64,000 bases of DNA from Taenia hydatigena (Eukaryota; Platyhelminthes; Cestoda; Cyclophyllidea; Taeniidae), in assembly GCA_036345935.2 (NCBI GenBank), contig JADWOT020001225.1, positions 248,001-312,000 of the forward strand, written 5' to 3'. Within the stretch, counting starts at the first letter, position 1, and each line of letters starts with the position of its first letter. This document shows positions 38,304 through 49,900 of the stretch, piece after piece. A model generated the notes under the pieces. It made no database searches, was not told the DNA's origin, and was given only the letters and a program-made list of their open reading frames with translations. Position numbers and translations under genes: made by a program.

Positions 38304-40162
38304 CACATTCATGCAGGCGAACGCATAGGTCATGGAGGGCATTGTGTTTGAAGAATTTGTGCACATTCGATCAAAACCGGGTGTTATGGTGAATGTGAGT
38401 CGAAGAATTCCTCACTAGTTGAACGAGCATGCAGAAAACTACAGAGAAGCTTTCGTGACAGAAAGCGTCACGTGCTGCTTATCACCGCCATTCCTCTTGT
38501 GGTCTTCATCGCTGAACTACTCAGCACTCTCTGCGCTAGGAAAGCCTAATCTGTAGGTTTTTGGACTGCGCTTCTATCCGTGGATACTTTTTAAGAAAAT
38601 GGCAGAATTTTGTCGGCTTAAACCTTAGAGTTTTCGTATTCTTGATGCTAGCTTATTTGACATAGCTTTACCAAACAGTTTCCTTTTAATTACGAGCGAC
38701 AAGCATTTTAAAGCAGCTTTCGAAAATAAATTAGTGTTACCGACCCCTGCATTCACAGACGCGAGCCATAGCTATTGCAACGACTCCGTAACTCTCTGTT
38801 TTAATCAAATATCAGTCTCTTTTGCACAACGCATGCAATTTCTTTCACTGCCATGATCGCTGTGTTATTGGTCAAAATTGAATTGGAGAAGGCATTCTTA
38901 GAGGTGTGTTTTTGGATAAAGTAGAGGAAAACCGAAGGAGAAGCGCATTTGCCCTTGGAATTGGAGGCAATTTTAACGATGCGACTTTATTTTTCGTGCA
39001 GTATATGTAACTGCATCTTTCAACTAATCGCGCATGTGACAGACTTAATATTTCATGTAAAGCGTAGATCCAATGAAAACTGATTCATTTGTTGGTGCTA
39101 TAACCAGGCGCTTTTATTTTATTTCTAGGCGAATATGCAAAGCGACTCCGCAAGCATTTCATAGAGATCAAACAATCTTGGCATTGCCATCACTGCCTTC
39201 ATGATACAAATCACAAGGCCGGCATCATTCCTAGAGATGGTAAACGATGCAAAATCGGTAGGACTTCATCAACTTTTCGTGGCTTCTTATTTAAGCAAAA
39301 TTGTGGCTTGTAGGTCATTTGACACCCCAATCTTTATCTTCCAAAATTGTTTGCGATCACTAATCGCTTGAGCGACCCATAAAATATGCACGGCTAGAGG
39401 AACGGACATCAGTTTTAACACATTTTAGAAGCGAATGACCTAGTTGTCTTCTTCCACAGAAGAAAATCAATACTTTGCTTAAAGCAACACCTAAGTGAAG
39501 TATTAATTTGAGCAGTAGTGATAACAACGTGTCTTTACATCAAAAGGTGCTTGTTGCTCTTGAAGCAGAAGATATAAAGTGAGTCACATTGCTCTGAATG
39601 TTGAAAATACACGATTCCGTTTACATTTGCCACTGTAATCGGCAAGATAAGCCAATTGAGTTGATATTTGTCTGCGATTAAGTCACACTTTAAATGATTT
39701 TGAGGAGATACACGAATGACGGTGACATTCGTCATTTAAAACCAGCGCAATTGTATCTGGCATTAAAATGCCCCAAATCCATGTAATGACAGCCGTCGTA
39801 ATGAGTTCAAACTCTAAAGTAAAATTCGTACTTTGCTTTTACAGTCATTGCTGTATTTTGCGGCCATAGCATTGCAAATTTAACAGCAACATGCGATTGC
39901 GGTTTCGGAGAATTGGCTAGGTCTACTTATATTGTCATGCTATTAGTTAGCATCCAGTCCAACCCTTCCGTATTTGACATGGTTACAGCGCAAAAAGGAC
40001 CGCCGCTTTTGGCCTTTAAAAGCGAATCGCAGCACATCGCTAGGAAACACATGATTTGGAGCAACCCGATACAAATACAGGCACAACGCACCTGCAGCAC
40101 TAGTAGTCAGACATGCAAACTTCACATAAGCACAACACCTTAACTCGTGCTTGTGAATTTAG
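38304..40162. other. No firmly recognised gene; expected site of DUR3 5' exons
   Basis: The N-terminal part of the symporter should lie here. A frame open from 39856 to 40142 after a good acceptor (CTTTTACAG) is about 96 codons long, but it does not resemble the family. The short stretch ATGACAGCCGTCGTAATGAG at about 39787 faintly recalls the family's T-A-V-V-S segment. I do not call an exon. Confidence 0.35.
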
Positions 40163-40339
40163 TACGGCATTGTCAGTTGCATATCTGAGCCAGCGAAGTG
40201 TGCACTGGTCTACACAATCTTCGTGCTGCTGCTTGTGGAATTGCGCACCAAATCGCCAGGGGCTCAAACCATCGCCCAATATGTAGGGCGTCGCTTAGTT
40301 TCCCGACCAGTCTCTACACCCTCTCTGTCAACGGCATTG
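40163..40339 (+). CDS. DUR3 exon a (contains a one-base frame break)
   Basis: After acceptor GAATTTAG the frame reads YGIVSCISEPAKCALVYTIF, VLLLVELRTKSPGAQTIAQY and VGRR, matching the family's YGISGPxW...AIELKxKAPxAHTxxEVV segment. Around 40290-40300 the homology moves to another frame reading SFPTSLYTLSVNGI up to the donor GTGAGC at 40340. The change equals loss of one base. The original frame continues open but without resemblance. Confidence 0.7.
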
Positions 40340-43300
40340 GTGAGCAACTCCTGTCTTCCATTATATTGCATACTACTGTCATGAGAGTCCAAAATCAGCC
40401 AGTTTAAAGTTGCGGTCAAAAGTGGCTGTGTTGCAAATAGTAATAAGCAGAATGCCGGATAAAAGCATTTGCAATGGATGCTATGCAGCAATGCTGCTAA
40501 GCTTTGGCGAGCGGCAAACTGCACGACAAATGAAGCGACGCGCCAGCGCCCTTTGTAACGGTGCGCACCAAACTCCTAAATCGTCTTAACTGGCTAGTTA
40601 ATTCAGCAAGCAATTTCTCCGAAGGACAATTTTTAAACTATGCCAATAAAATTAGGCCAAAAGCAGCCATATTGGGGCAATTGGGAAGATGTGCTGATTT
40701 CTAGATCTAATTCCAAGCATCAGATAGTGATGGAAGGGCTAATTACATGATTAGTGCATGCATTGATGTTCACATCTCGCTCGCAGTTTTTTCGAAGGTT
40801 TTGGGTACCGTGACTCAAGATGTGAGCAGGACGGCTATCGTGTCGATCTTCTTCATTCTGATTTGTGCCATGGTTTTGGTGGCGCGACGCAGAAGCTGCA
40901 GTCCCATACTTTACATTGTTATTATAACTCTCCTCCTCATTTGTGCCTTCTTCGTTTTCATTGTGCTACACGTGCCTACCTACACGCCATTCGGCATGTC
41001 TACCTTGTGACTGCTGTTGCTATGCTCACTTTGAGCCTAGTAGTTTGACTGTTTCAAAATATTTTGAATAAAATGAATAGGTGCACAAAATCAGGGTAGT
41101 TTGTGATGATGGGGTGGCAATCGCACAACTACAAGCATGCTAAGTCAGCGCTAAACAAGACAAAGCAAAAGGAATTCATTCAGGTCCAAAAGCAAAAGTA
41201 TAACGCTTTGTCAATTTTAAACTAGTACAAATTTTGGGAACATGGCAATGTCACTGGTGCGTTTAAAATACTGTAGCTTTGTATATTCAGAGAAAAGCAG
41301 GGATGATCAAGGCGTACAAACATGAATAACTATAGTAGGTGAGTTCCGATAACAAGGATGCCACTGACATAAGACTAACAAAGTTCAGTTATGCCATTTT
41401 TTAAGCAAAAGCAGTGGCATATTGCTTAATCAGCACGAGTCGTTAAGCGGCTAGTTCACATATTTTGGTGCCTTTTCAGTTGACACTCACATTAAGGACC
41501 TTCCATACATTGGAATTTTATGGAACAGGTTCGTAATTGCTTACTTTTGGAGACAAGTGTTTAATTTACATGGCTTTGAAAGGAAAACACGGTAAACACA
41601 ACGCAAATAATGTTTTGAGATAATTTACGACTGCATTTTGAAATGAAATGCGAATTTCTGGGAAGAGTTGTGCATTTTGAATAAAAAATCATTACCTTTC
41701 ACCTTGCAACATTATGGAATCATAAAATGACTATACGCTACCCGACTCAACAGTGCAGGAATTGGAGCATCACCAGTGACTGAGTTTTGATTACTGCCAG
41801 CAATCTTAAGCTTTATTTAGGTAGCGCGTACAGCCTCTACAAGCTACTAATGTGCTACAACAAGTCAAACCATAAAATTGAGAACTTCTTGATTATCGGA
41901 TCCGATGGTGGTTTCCTCAGCAGTGGTCTAATTAGCTTAATTCGTAAGTTCGTAAATTTTACTGTGGGTTGGTCTGTTTTTCTTCAGATGTAGCTTTTGC
42001 CACCCATCTACGAGTAGGCTATGAATATAACTGACTTTCATGCTCTCCACAAGGTCACGTGGTGCTAGTGGTGCTTGATCAGGCACTATGGGAGACTTCG
42101 ATCAGTTCACCGCCAAATTATGGAGCACTTAGTCTTCTTATGGCCATCATCATGGCATTTTGCATTCCCTCCGCATTTGGCGTTGTCTGTGGCTTGGAAT
42201 TCCGAGCATTGGAATCAGCCTTTTCCAATGCAGCACTCCTTAACGAGACGCAAAATGCATCCGGTAGGATTGCGCCTCCTATGGCTTACAAATGAAATTT
42301 TTGTTTATAAAACAACCTGCAGATTAGTTCGCCATTGCTCTCAATAATTAGACGTGATAGTAATTATGTAGTACGCATGCTACTAAATTCGGCTTAAACC
42401 GATAAATGCTACATTTCAGCATTTAAAATTATCAGATGTATGGAATCGACATTTTAGGAATGAAATTTAAGTTGCTGTTTGTCAAAACAATTTTTGTTAT
42501 TTTAGATTGTTGAAACCTTCTTGCTTTGCTTGGTTATTAAGCTATATTTGTTGGCTTATTTGCTGGGCGAGTTAACTTCATTTGTGACCACTAATGAATT
42601 CAAATTGGAGTCTTCATGTCTGGGAGGTCATACGACTGTCCAAGGAATGCAATTGTCAGGTGGCCTAATAACGCTTCGTCAGTGAACGGGTGCAGCAATT
42701 TATGCAGCCACTTATCCTGTCTCAGCTTGATACTCCTCATTATCAATATGCATTCTGCAGGATTTGGACTGGCTGGTCCAATGTATGCGTGGTTGGCTGA
42801 ATCGTCATTAGCATGCCACATATTTGATCTCATAGAACAACTTTAGCTCCAAATTAATCATCAAACCCATGCTGTGTTTAAACCTTAAAATTAGTGGAAA
42901 ATCATATTTTGAAGTATTAAGTAGTGGACGATGAATCTGTCTGTGCGAAGTGGCAATACTTATCTGTCAAAAAGCAATTACTTAGACCCTTGTTTCACTG
43001 TACCACCTTCAAAGTGAATCACATCGCAGCCTTCTCAACATTATGTTCTTTTAGGTCTTGCGTTATTTGCAACTCCGATACGTCTTCTGGGCAAGGCGGT
43101 GTCTGGATCATGTTCATCGTGATTCTCATGCTCCTTATAACCTCTTGCATGTTCAGCATCGTCGGCGCCTCATCATTCCTGTACCACGATGTCCTTACTA
43201 CGTACAACAGACTGAGTCTTTGACGCACTCCTACACTTTTATGCTTTTGATCGCTGAGACTAATGGGTACTGTCCGGCAGAGCAACCAAGACGAATTTTT

Positions 43301-46300
43301 CCAGTTCCTTTAGAGTAGGTCCACTCGCATACCCGTTTTGTGTGAGCCCACTTTAATTCTATGCACGAAGTAGGCGAAATTAGACATCAAGTACAAAGAA
43401 ATGTTGCGAGTTCCCTTGAAGCTTGTAAACTTTGAAAACTAGGGGTTACAGCATTTTATTGAATGTAATGAGGTTAGCTTAGCAAAGGAAATAGAATGCG
43501 ATACAATAAAGGATGTTAACACTAGCAGGCAATGCTATTGACTCTGCCCCAAAATGCAGATCATCGCAGCATTGCTCGCTTCAACATCCAATTCTAAAGT
43601 TGATCACTAGTTAGCAAAATGAGACAAAATGTGCGGTCCATACTTTTAAGGCAGACATATGCGAACTAGAGTGCCTCCATTTTTAAAAACAAAACTACTT
43701 CCAACTTCCACTCGAATTAGAGTTCACACCGGTAATTACGTTTGAACATCAGTTTCACTGCAACCCTTTGTGACGCATTAGAATAAGCGGGCAACTTTTT
43801 GACAGGTTTATGAGAAATTGCCTTCTAAACTTACTTATTTCAAGATTGAGGCTCATAATGGGGTGTGATAGTGATTTATCAATGACTGCAGTGATGCTGT
43901 TCCCCCTTTAGCCCTTTAAGAAGCAGGCGGATGGAGCAGCGTGTCTCCTCTGTGGCAAGCGTCGCGGTCATCTCGATAGTCGACGCGACATCTGCCGCTG
44001 TCTCAGCATGCCCGAATGGGCTGCATGTCACACTGACACCTGGTACGTCAATGTCATGTGCTCGATATACTGACCCATGGCTCTGTTGATCTTCATTGGG
44101 TGACCCGACAAACACCGCATTCAAACATTTTGTTGTATGCATGCACACACCCCTTGAATAATAACGATTACTACGTTTGGAAGACAGAAGGCGAGTCCAC
44201 TTTGTTTGGAGGCATTATAACCAGGAGGGCAAATATAAACTGAAGAGTAAAACTAAAATAGATCAACAAATCATTTATTATGTCAAACAATTGCTTTAAA
44301 TATCAAGCTGGTTACGAAATCGTTTGCCTTTTTTTGCAATATTGTTTTCTGCAAGGTAACGAAAAATTCTGCTTATGAACTGTAAAAACCAACTTTTTTT
44401 GTAATTTCAAGCAAATAAGCCTGCGAGATGCCTTTTTTGCGCTTTGAATTATAAGCTCTGACTGACAGTCACTTAAGCTAATGACCTAAACAAATAAAAC
44501 AGTCCGCTCCATTCAAAATGTGTTCACCTCGTACGAGGTTTGCACATACGAAAATCAGTATTTCTTGTGTACTTTTCATGCCAATAAACTTCACTTCGAA
44601 ACACAGACCCAATCCATTCGACGAACGGTTTTTGCATGACTGGAGAGCATCTCTTCTCCCTTCCCATTGTTTTGGAAGGATCAAAGAGGAATATAGGAAC
44701 AGACCAGCCGTGGCGCTAGTGTACTGCTGCCAGACACACGGTGCATTCCGCGCCTACACGGACAGGATGGGGAAAAGCGTGCTGTACATCGCCTTTACCG
44801 TGATGGCGGGAATGATACCAGTCTTCATTGTCATTCCTGATATAGTGGTATGCTTTCGTCTCCATTTGTCTAAGACACTGTAGCTATGACACTGGGTCAC
44901 TGCTACCCAACTAATGCAGCGCAACGTAGCTGTACTGTAATGAGCGATTAAATATACAAACATTTACTGCCTACTCTCTGCCCTAAACAATGATAAATGA
45001 AATCGAAGTAGAAAAAATTGTTCCACGGAATGAAAATGAGGCTTGCGATGTAGTGTTTGAAATTAGCAGCATAGAATGGGCAGGTGGACAGATATGGCAA
45101 AATGGAATCTTTCAAATGTCCTTGGAAAGATGCGTTGAGAGCACATTTAAGGGACTGCATTTTAAGCCATGTCTAATTCGATAACAGTTCAAACTAGGTC
45201 AATGCTGGGGCGCCGCAATTTTTCCGTCAATATGGCATATCTTCCCCAATGAAACCGCACTCCATTTAAGACTTGGACATCTGATACATTTATTTTAACT
45301 TGTGATGCAAGCAAATCCACTCGCTTAAACTAAAACAAGACGACCGTCTGTTTCGAAATTAGCTTGTTGTGTACAAAAGACTGATTACACTTAACTGATG
45401 CGCCATGTCTTCAAGTAGCACTGCCAGCCTTCCTCTTTCAACAAAAACACACGGTTCTTAAAATGCTGCAAACTGACATTAAGCTACACTAGGTGGAGAT
45501 TAGCATGCTGAGAACAACCCAAGATTATGTTCCTTTTAGCTGTTTTGCTAAAAATAGACGCAACAAATGACGTTGTTAAAATGTTGATTTTTTGTGCAAC
45601 AAACGTCAAAGGCTTTAAACTGCTTGCTGATTGAATGACTGGCTCACTGTCCAAGAAAATGTCAAACTGACTTATGATGTGAAAGGTGTTTCGTTAAAAC
45701 ATGATGCATAAGTCCGGTTGCTTATATCCCACACAATTTAGACTGGTAAATCCATTGCGCAAAGTTCCAATTCCTACTAGTTTAGAGCAGTGCAGCATAA
45801 AGCTTACTACAAAACTACTTCCGGAACTTAAGACTAGGCATTATTTTTGCCTCCAGAGAAATAAACTTCAACTAAAATGGATGTTGCAAGCTGTGAGAAT
45901 ATCTGTCAAAAAACTTTGTGATGTTGCCTGCGCACTGGGGCAGCAAGGCAATTCGGCACTTATGTTTGCGTTTTAGGTGACGGATATTTTATACCTCGGT
46001 CCATTCACACCCTTTGTGGGGTGCCTTTGTCTCAGCAATTTCTGGGCACTCTTCTCCAAAGCCGCGCTTCTAACTGGCTACTTCGTTATTGCAGCGAGCT
46101 CACTCACCATCTGGTTTGTGTTTAAATACGCCTGGTCTTTAGGTGCGTTGCTGGCACTTTGAGCCATATATATGAACTTGGATGACGGGAATTTTTCCTG
46201 CACAATTAATTTGATGCATTTCATTTAACCGACGACTTAGAAGGAAAGCGGAGTCAATTGCGCATAGGATCCATTGTCTAGGTAATTGGAAGGCGCTTTT

Positions 46301-46984
46301 AATGCCTTCATTTTGAGCACACAGACTGAATGTCTCACTGCCCCGGTAATTAGGGAATAGGGAGTTGAATAACAGCTTATATGGGTTTCACTATCCAGGT
46401 GAAAATTTGTGTTTCTAGCTCCTTCCGTTTTCGTTTTAACTCCAGCCAGATGCTAAGCAGAATAAGCTGATAGGATTGTGAGTGGCATTTTTGGGCGGCT
46501 TTCTGCTGCCTGTATTGATCACTCTCCTCTACACCAAAACCATCGCACCTGAGGTAGCGCCTGGGGTGTGGAGCCATGTACAAAAAAACCGACAACCCCC
46601 TTGCCCCTTGGCCTTGAGTCTTTACCCGATAGGCTGACAGAGCCATCGATTTTGCAGTCGCACCTTTTGACGTTTAGTGACGCCTGCAAGAGTAAAATTT
46701 ACGACTATATTTTTTGGCATTTATGTAATGATGTATTTTCCAACGGATTGCTTTTACCTACATCGAAATGTCAACATTGACCGATGGGCAGACAAACAGG
46801 TCTGAGGTTTTCCACGCGTCTAAGCGAGAAGAAGCCTGCCCTGTCGGAGGTACACAGAGCTCTGGCGCCACTGCGCAATTTGACCCGGTGCATCGCTATT
46901 TTCAATTTTGTCGCATTTCTCGGTTCCTATAAGATGCTTGGGCATGCCATGCAAACATTCGACTTCGACTGCTTCTGCTCCTCC
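40163..46984 (+). CDS. DUR3-type sodium/solute symporter, multi-exon gene (partial)
   Basis: Product: a multi-pass plasma-membrane transporter of the SSS/SLC5 superfamily, DUR3 branch, whose fungal and plant members import urea and polyamines; substrate here is inferred. Ten exons cover the family in order: an early helix pair, the VVLDQALWE motif, PNYGALSLL with IPSAFG, the SSGQGGVWIMFIV helix leading to VGASSFLYHDVLTTY, a cysteine-rich loop, CCQTHGAFRAYTD, two further helix pairs and the QTFDFD end of a loop. Most junctions match in phase (a-b, c-d, d-e, e-f, g-h, h-i, i-j). Missing are the N-terminal helices and the extreme C-terminus. Two defects are visible: a one-base loss in exon a and a phase mismatch between exons f and g. 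No annotated start or polyadenylation site found. Confidence 0.8.
40787..40971 (+). CDS. DUR3 exon b
   Basis: Acceptor TCGCTCGCAG; the first two bases complete the codon left by exon a. It encodes SKVLGTVTQDVSRTAIVSIF and a second hydrophobic run (ILYIVIITLLLICAFFVFIV), i.e. two membrane helices. The 3' end is uncertain: the frame runs to TGA at 41008, and none of the nearby GT sites gives the phase needed for exon c except one inside the helix at 40943. An unrecognised small exon may lie between. Confidence 0.6.
41821..41943 (+). CDS. DUR3 exon c
   Basis: Acceptor CTTTATTTAG and donor GTAAGT at 41944. Encodes SAYSLYKLLMCYNKSNHK then NFLIIGSDGGFLSSGLISLI, corresponding to the loop and the S-x-x-G-x-x-F-G-x-I-N-L helix before the family's VDQxYWQ motif. 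Its last base joins GT of exon d to make the Arg codon. Confidence 0.7.
42054..42263 (+). CDS. DUR3 exon d with the DQALWE signature
   Basis: Acceptor CTCCACAAG; donor GTAGGA at 42264. Reads HVVLVVLDQALWETSISS, PPNYGALSLL, then MAIIMAFCIPSAFGVVCGLE. The DQxxWxxxI signature, the following P-x-x-Y-G and the IP-x-x-x-G helix are the clearest DUR3 marks in the gene. A potential N-glycosylation site (NAS) lies at the 3' end. Frames on either side are shadows. Confidence 0.8.
42761..42803 (+). CDS. DUR3 exon e (short)
   Basis: Acceptor CATTCTGCAG with two bases completing the Gly codon of exon d, giving GFGLAGPMYAWLAE, the family's GLVxPxxAxxLLG segment. The donor GTCATT at 42804 is weak, but it gives exactly the phase needed for exon f. 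Confidence 0.55.
43055..43201 (+). CDS. DUR3 exon f
   Basis: Acceptor TGTTCTTTTAG. Encodes SDTSSGQGGVWIMFIVILML, then ITSCMFSIVGASSFLYHDVL and TTY, aligning closely with the family's GKGG-x-x-L-x-x-x-x-F-M-A-V-T-S-x-x-S-A-E-x-I-A-V-S-S-x-x-x-Y-D-x-Y-x-T-Y segment. The nearest donor (GTACAA at 43202) leaves two bases, which does not fit exon g as read. Confidence 0.75.
43912..44042 (+). CDS. DUR3 exon g, cysteine-rich loop
   Basis: Acceptor CCCCCTTTAG; donor GTACGT at 44043. Reads PFKKQADGAACLLCGKRRGH, then LDSRRDICRCLSMPEWAACH. The C-x-x-C-G-K-x-R-G-x-x-x-x-x-R-D-x-C-x-C pattern occurs in a cytoplasmic loop of some animal and protist DUR3-like proteins as I know them, and may bind metal. The other frame here is open too, but without motif. 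Phase disagrees with exon f by one. Confidence 0.65.
44697..44847 (+). CDS. DUR3 exon h
   Basis: Acceptor GGAATATAG; its first base completes Trp with exon g. Encodes NRPAVALVYCCQTHGAFRAY then TDRMGKSVLYIAFTVMAGMI and PVFIVIPDIV. The C-x-x-H-G-x-F/Y-R-x-Y-x-D motif precedes a helix in the animal DUR3-like branch. Donor GTATGC at 44848, phase 0, matches exon i. Confidence 0.7.
45977..46142 (+). CDS. DUR3 exon i
   Basis: Acceptor TTGCGTTTTAG. Two helix segments (ILYLGPFTPFVGCLCL and LTGYFVIAASSLTIWFVFKY) matching the family's paired helices that end in x-W-L. Donor GTGCGT at 46143 leaves one base, completed by GT of exon j. Confidence 0.65.
46800..46984 (+). CDS. DUR3 exon j
   Basis: Acceptor GACAAACAG; donor GTATGT at 46985. 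Begins GLRFSTRLSEKKPALSEV, then NLTRCIAIFNFVAFLGSY, a helix, and MQTFDFDCFCSS, which corresponds to the family's PxxFDW motif after a late helix. A further C-terminal cytoplasmic and membrane segment expected in the family was not located downstream. Confidence 0.55.
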
Positions 46985-49900
46985 GTATGTGCCGCTTTGT
47001 GATTCAAGGAACTGTCTTTAAATAATGAGTGCTTATTAATTCAGTGTCCAAGGATTTTATCATGCCAATAAATTCAGGCATGCAAGTGCCGTAGAGGTGC
47101 ACTATTATACAGTCTGCTTACACTCAAGTGAAAGCATGATAATAGTAAAGGTATGTGCTTTCTAAACTTCACACACAATTTCATCCATAACGTATGTAAC
47201 GGACGTGATGAGAATGACGTGGTTATTTCAATTTGAAAATCCCAGTTGCATTTGGCTGTGGTGATCGCCTTTATGCTTAATGCATAGCCTATTTTAAAAG
47301 GTGGGAGCTATTGAGATCTGAACATACCTATCCACTACCTCCTGCCTCATCTTTCCTCTGATGCCTCTAGTCTCTCATCAAGGAGCACACTTGAGGTGCC
47401 AACTGCGCAAGTTCCGAATGGTGATGAGGTAGTGCCATGCTGCATCTGCATAACGGCTTCATTTGGCTTAGCTTACAATGACAAATTGGCCGCAGCATTT
47501 AGTACTCCTCAGGCATCATTTTGCGATTTTCAGCATTGACTTTCTTTGAATTCATTTCGCATGATTTTTTCTTAATACCATGTTTGCGATTTCACTACTA
47601 TCGTAGGAAAACTGCACCTTTGTTCTAAAATCTGCTAATTGTGCTGCAGATGAAAGTAATGCGAAGTTCGCTGTTTTCCAGGCATTGGTTTTCTGACCAC
47701 CTTAAAAGGACGCATAAATCGCAGGCGTTGCTACATCAGAGGTAATGAACTTGTCACTGCTACCAGAATGTCAGAACAATTAATCAAAGCATACAGCGTG
47801 CATGAATAGCTTTGCGCACTAGCAATTACAACTGATTCTACCCGAAGCATTCTTCAATGTGGCAAATAAGCGGTAAACCAATGAATTTACGCTGAATAAT
47901 CTTGGTATCTGCAGCCCCTCCTGTTTGATACAACCATATCAGCGGCTGTTGATCTCCACATTTGTCTCATAAAAGACTTTAATTTGCAGCTGGCTTCTGT
48001 GTATGACCTTTTCAAGCAATACAGACCTGGATATAATGGAGAGCTAGACTCGAAAGCATGTCAAGCATGTTGGGAAAAGGGCTTATCTCGTGACAGACAG
48101 TGTCCACCTTGGAATAAGATAAGCTAAGAAATGAGCGAGTTAAAGCAAATCAAGGTTTTTTAGTGGGTCGCTAACAAACACCTTACTTCTCAATATGCCA
48201 TTCGCTCATAAATTTTACTAAACAACTTAAAACTGACCACACTAACTCCTATTTTGCTGAAATGACAAGTATTCAAGCGGTCTAGGATAAGACAGTACAA
48301 CAAAATGCGTAACGACAGCACCCATAGCGTGTATAATGCTGAATGTGCTATCAAAGTGCTAATTTACCCTACAATTCAGTAGAGGGCCCGCGCAAACCAA
48401 ATAGAGTCAGGTAAATAGATGCACTTTTGGCCAGACATGTAATCCATGCATGCTGTAGAATTTAACAAATGGAAACGAATGCTTGCTTTGAAAATGAAAG
48501 GGCATACTTTCCAGCCCAGAGGACATGCAAAATAAGGTTGACTTTATAGTGTCAGATGCTGCAGCGAACTACCGAATGAAATGAAGTAAAGGGAAGTAAA
48601 ACCACCCCACCTGTCACAACTGTCGAGTCTTGGAACCTTGGCAATTTGGGGGACGTAAAACGTAAATGAAATAGACATGATACCATCAGATTGTACAAAA
48701 ATTGTGTATTTCAGTTTGCAAATGCTACCTTAGATTATGATAAATTTGAGCTATTTTGATTGTGCGTGTGGCAGCTGCATAAACGATGCCAATAAAATGT
48801 GGCAATGAGCCTCAAAATAAAGTGAGAGGCAAAACGCAACCCTTGCGCTTCAATTACATGTCTAGATCTTAAGGTTTAGAGGACCAGAAAACTCGAAGTG
48901 ACAGTTTGAATGAGGTCAGCGCCCACACAACATCAAAGCTGGTTAACGACCGCCTTATAATGAAGTAAACGACTCGACCAGGTGAATGAGTCTGTGCAAT
49001 TTGACAAGTCACGAATAATCATGCAATTAAATCATCTATTCCTGCCACAAAGGATGGGTGGAATAACTTTCGCTTAAAGTTTCTGATGGTCCTCATGTCG
49101 GTATTACCTACAAGACAGGATGAACGAAGAAGTACAATTTACGTACGGAACCACGCACTAGAGCGACTAGGCGGTTGGTTTTCTAATGAGTCTCAGATTT
49201 CGCACAATTTTACCACCATTAGAATAACTATTATCATAGCAACCTAAAATGGACACTTTTCATGTTTTCTCATGAAGTATTTTAATCTCCTGAGGGAATA
49301 ATATCACGAACAGTCAAGGCGACAGGCAGGCTTGTAATAAACTAATGTTTGCTATAGTTAAAAGGGCCAAGATCATGCACAAAACCGAGATTAGATGTTC
49401 GAAGCAAGCAAAAATGAGTCGACCCCCTGTAGCCAGCTAAGAGCCGGCTACCAGATGTATTTTCACTCTACGAGTTCTCAGCAAGTCAATCGCACCTCTA
49501 ATCACATCATGCATCTAAAAGGCCTCATTAATTCTGCTTTTCAGCTACATCTTTATCTGTTTAACTGCGGTTTATTTTATGCATTTGCAAAACTTACTCG
49601 AAAAATTGGCAGCACTTGTGCTCAAGCATGTGCATAGTAAGCCAGAGAAATCGTGACTGTTTTGCATTGTTTTAGTGTGGATAATAGCGTGTCGTCAGTA
49701 TTAAATCTCTGTTTACCCAAATTGTTTATTGCAAACTCCGGAATGTATCTATGCTCCTTATCCTCTGCCATGCCACCCGGTTGGCTTTATATTCATGCCC
49801 AACAGCAAGGCACCGTATGGTTCATATATTGCTTGGCTAATGCACAGAAGATTTCAGATGTCATCAAACCATCCGATTCACGAGTCCTTTTATGATTGAG

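Larger units (their letters stand above)
40340..46799 (+). other. Introns of the DUR3 gene
   Basis: Seven introns exceed 400 bases: 40340-40786, 40972-41820 (boundary uncertain), 42264-42760, 43202-43911, 44043-44696, 44848-45976 and 46143-46799. They hold open frames of 60 to 120 codons, including 44518-44883, which overlaps exon h, and 45701-45976. I regard those as chance extensions. Confidence 0.5.

Noticed and set aside
44518..44883. 121-codon + strand frame taken as a whole gene
   Set aside because: Only its 3' half (from 44697) matches the symporter; the 5' part is intron that happens to be open.
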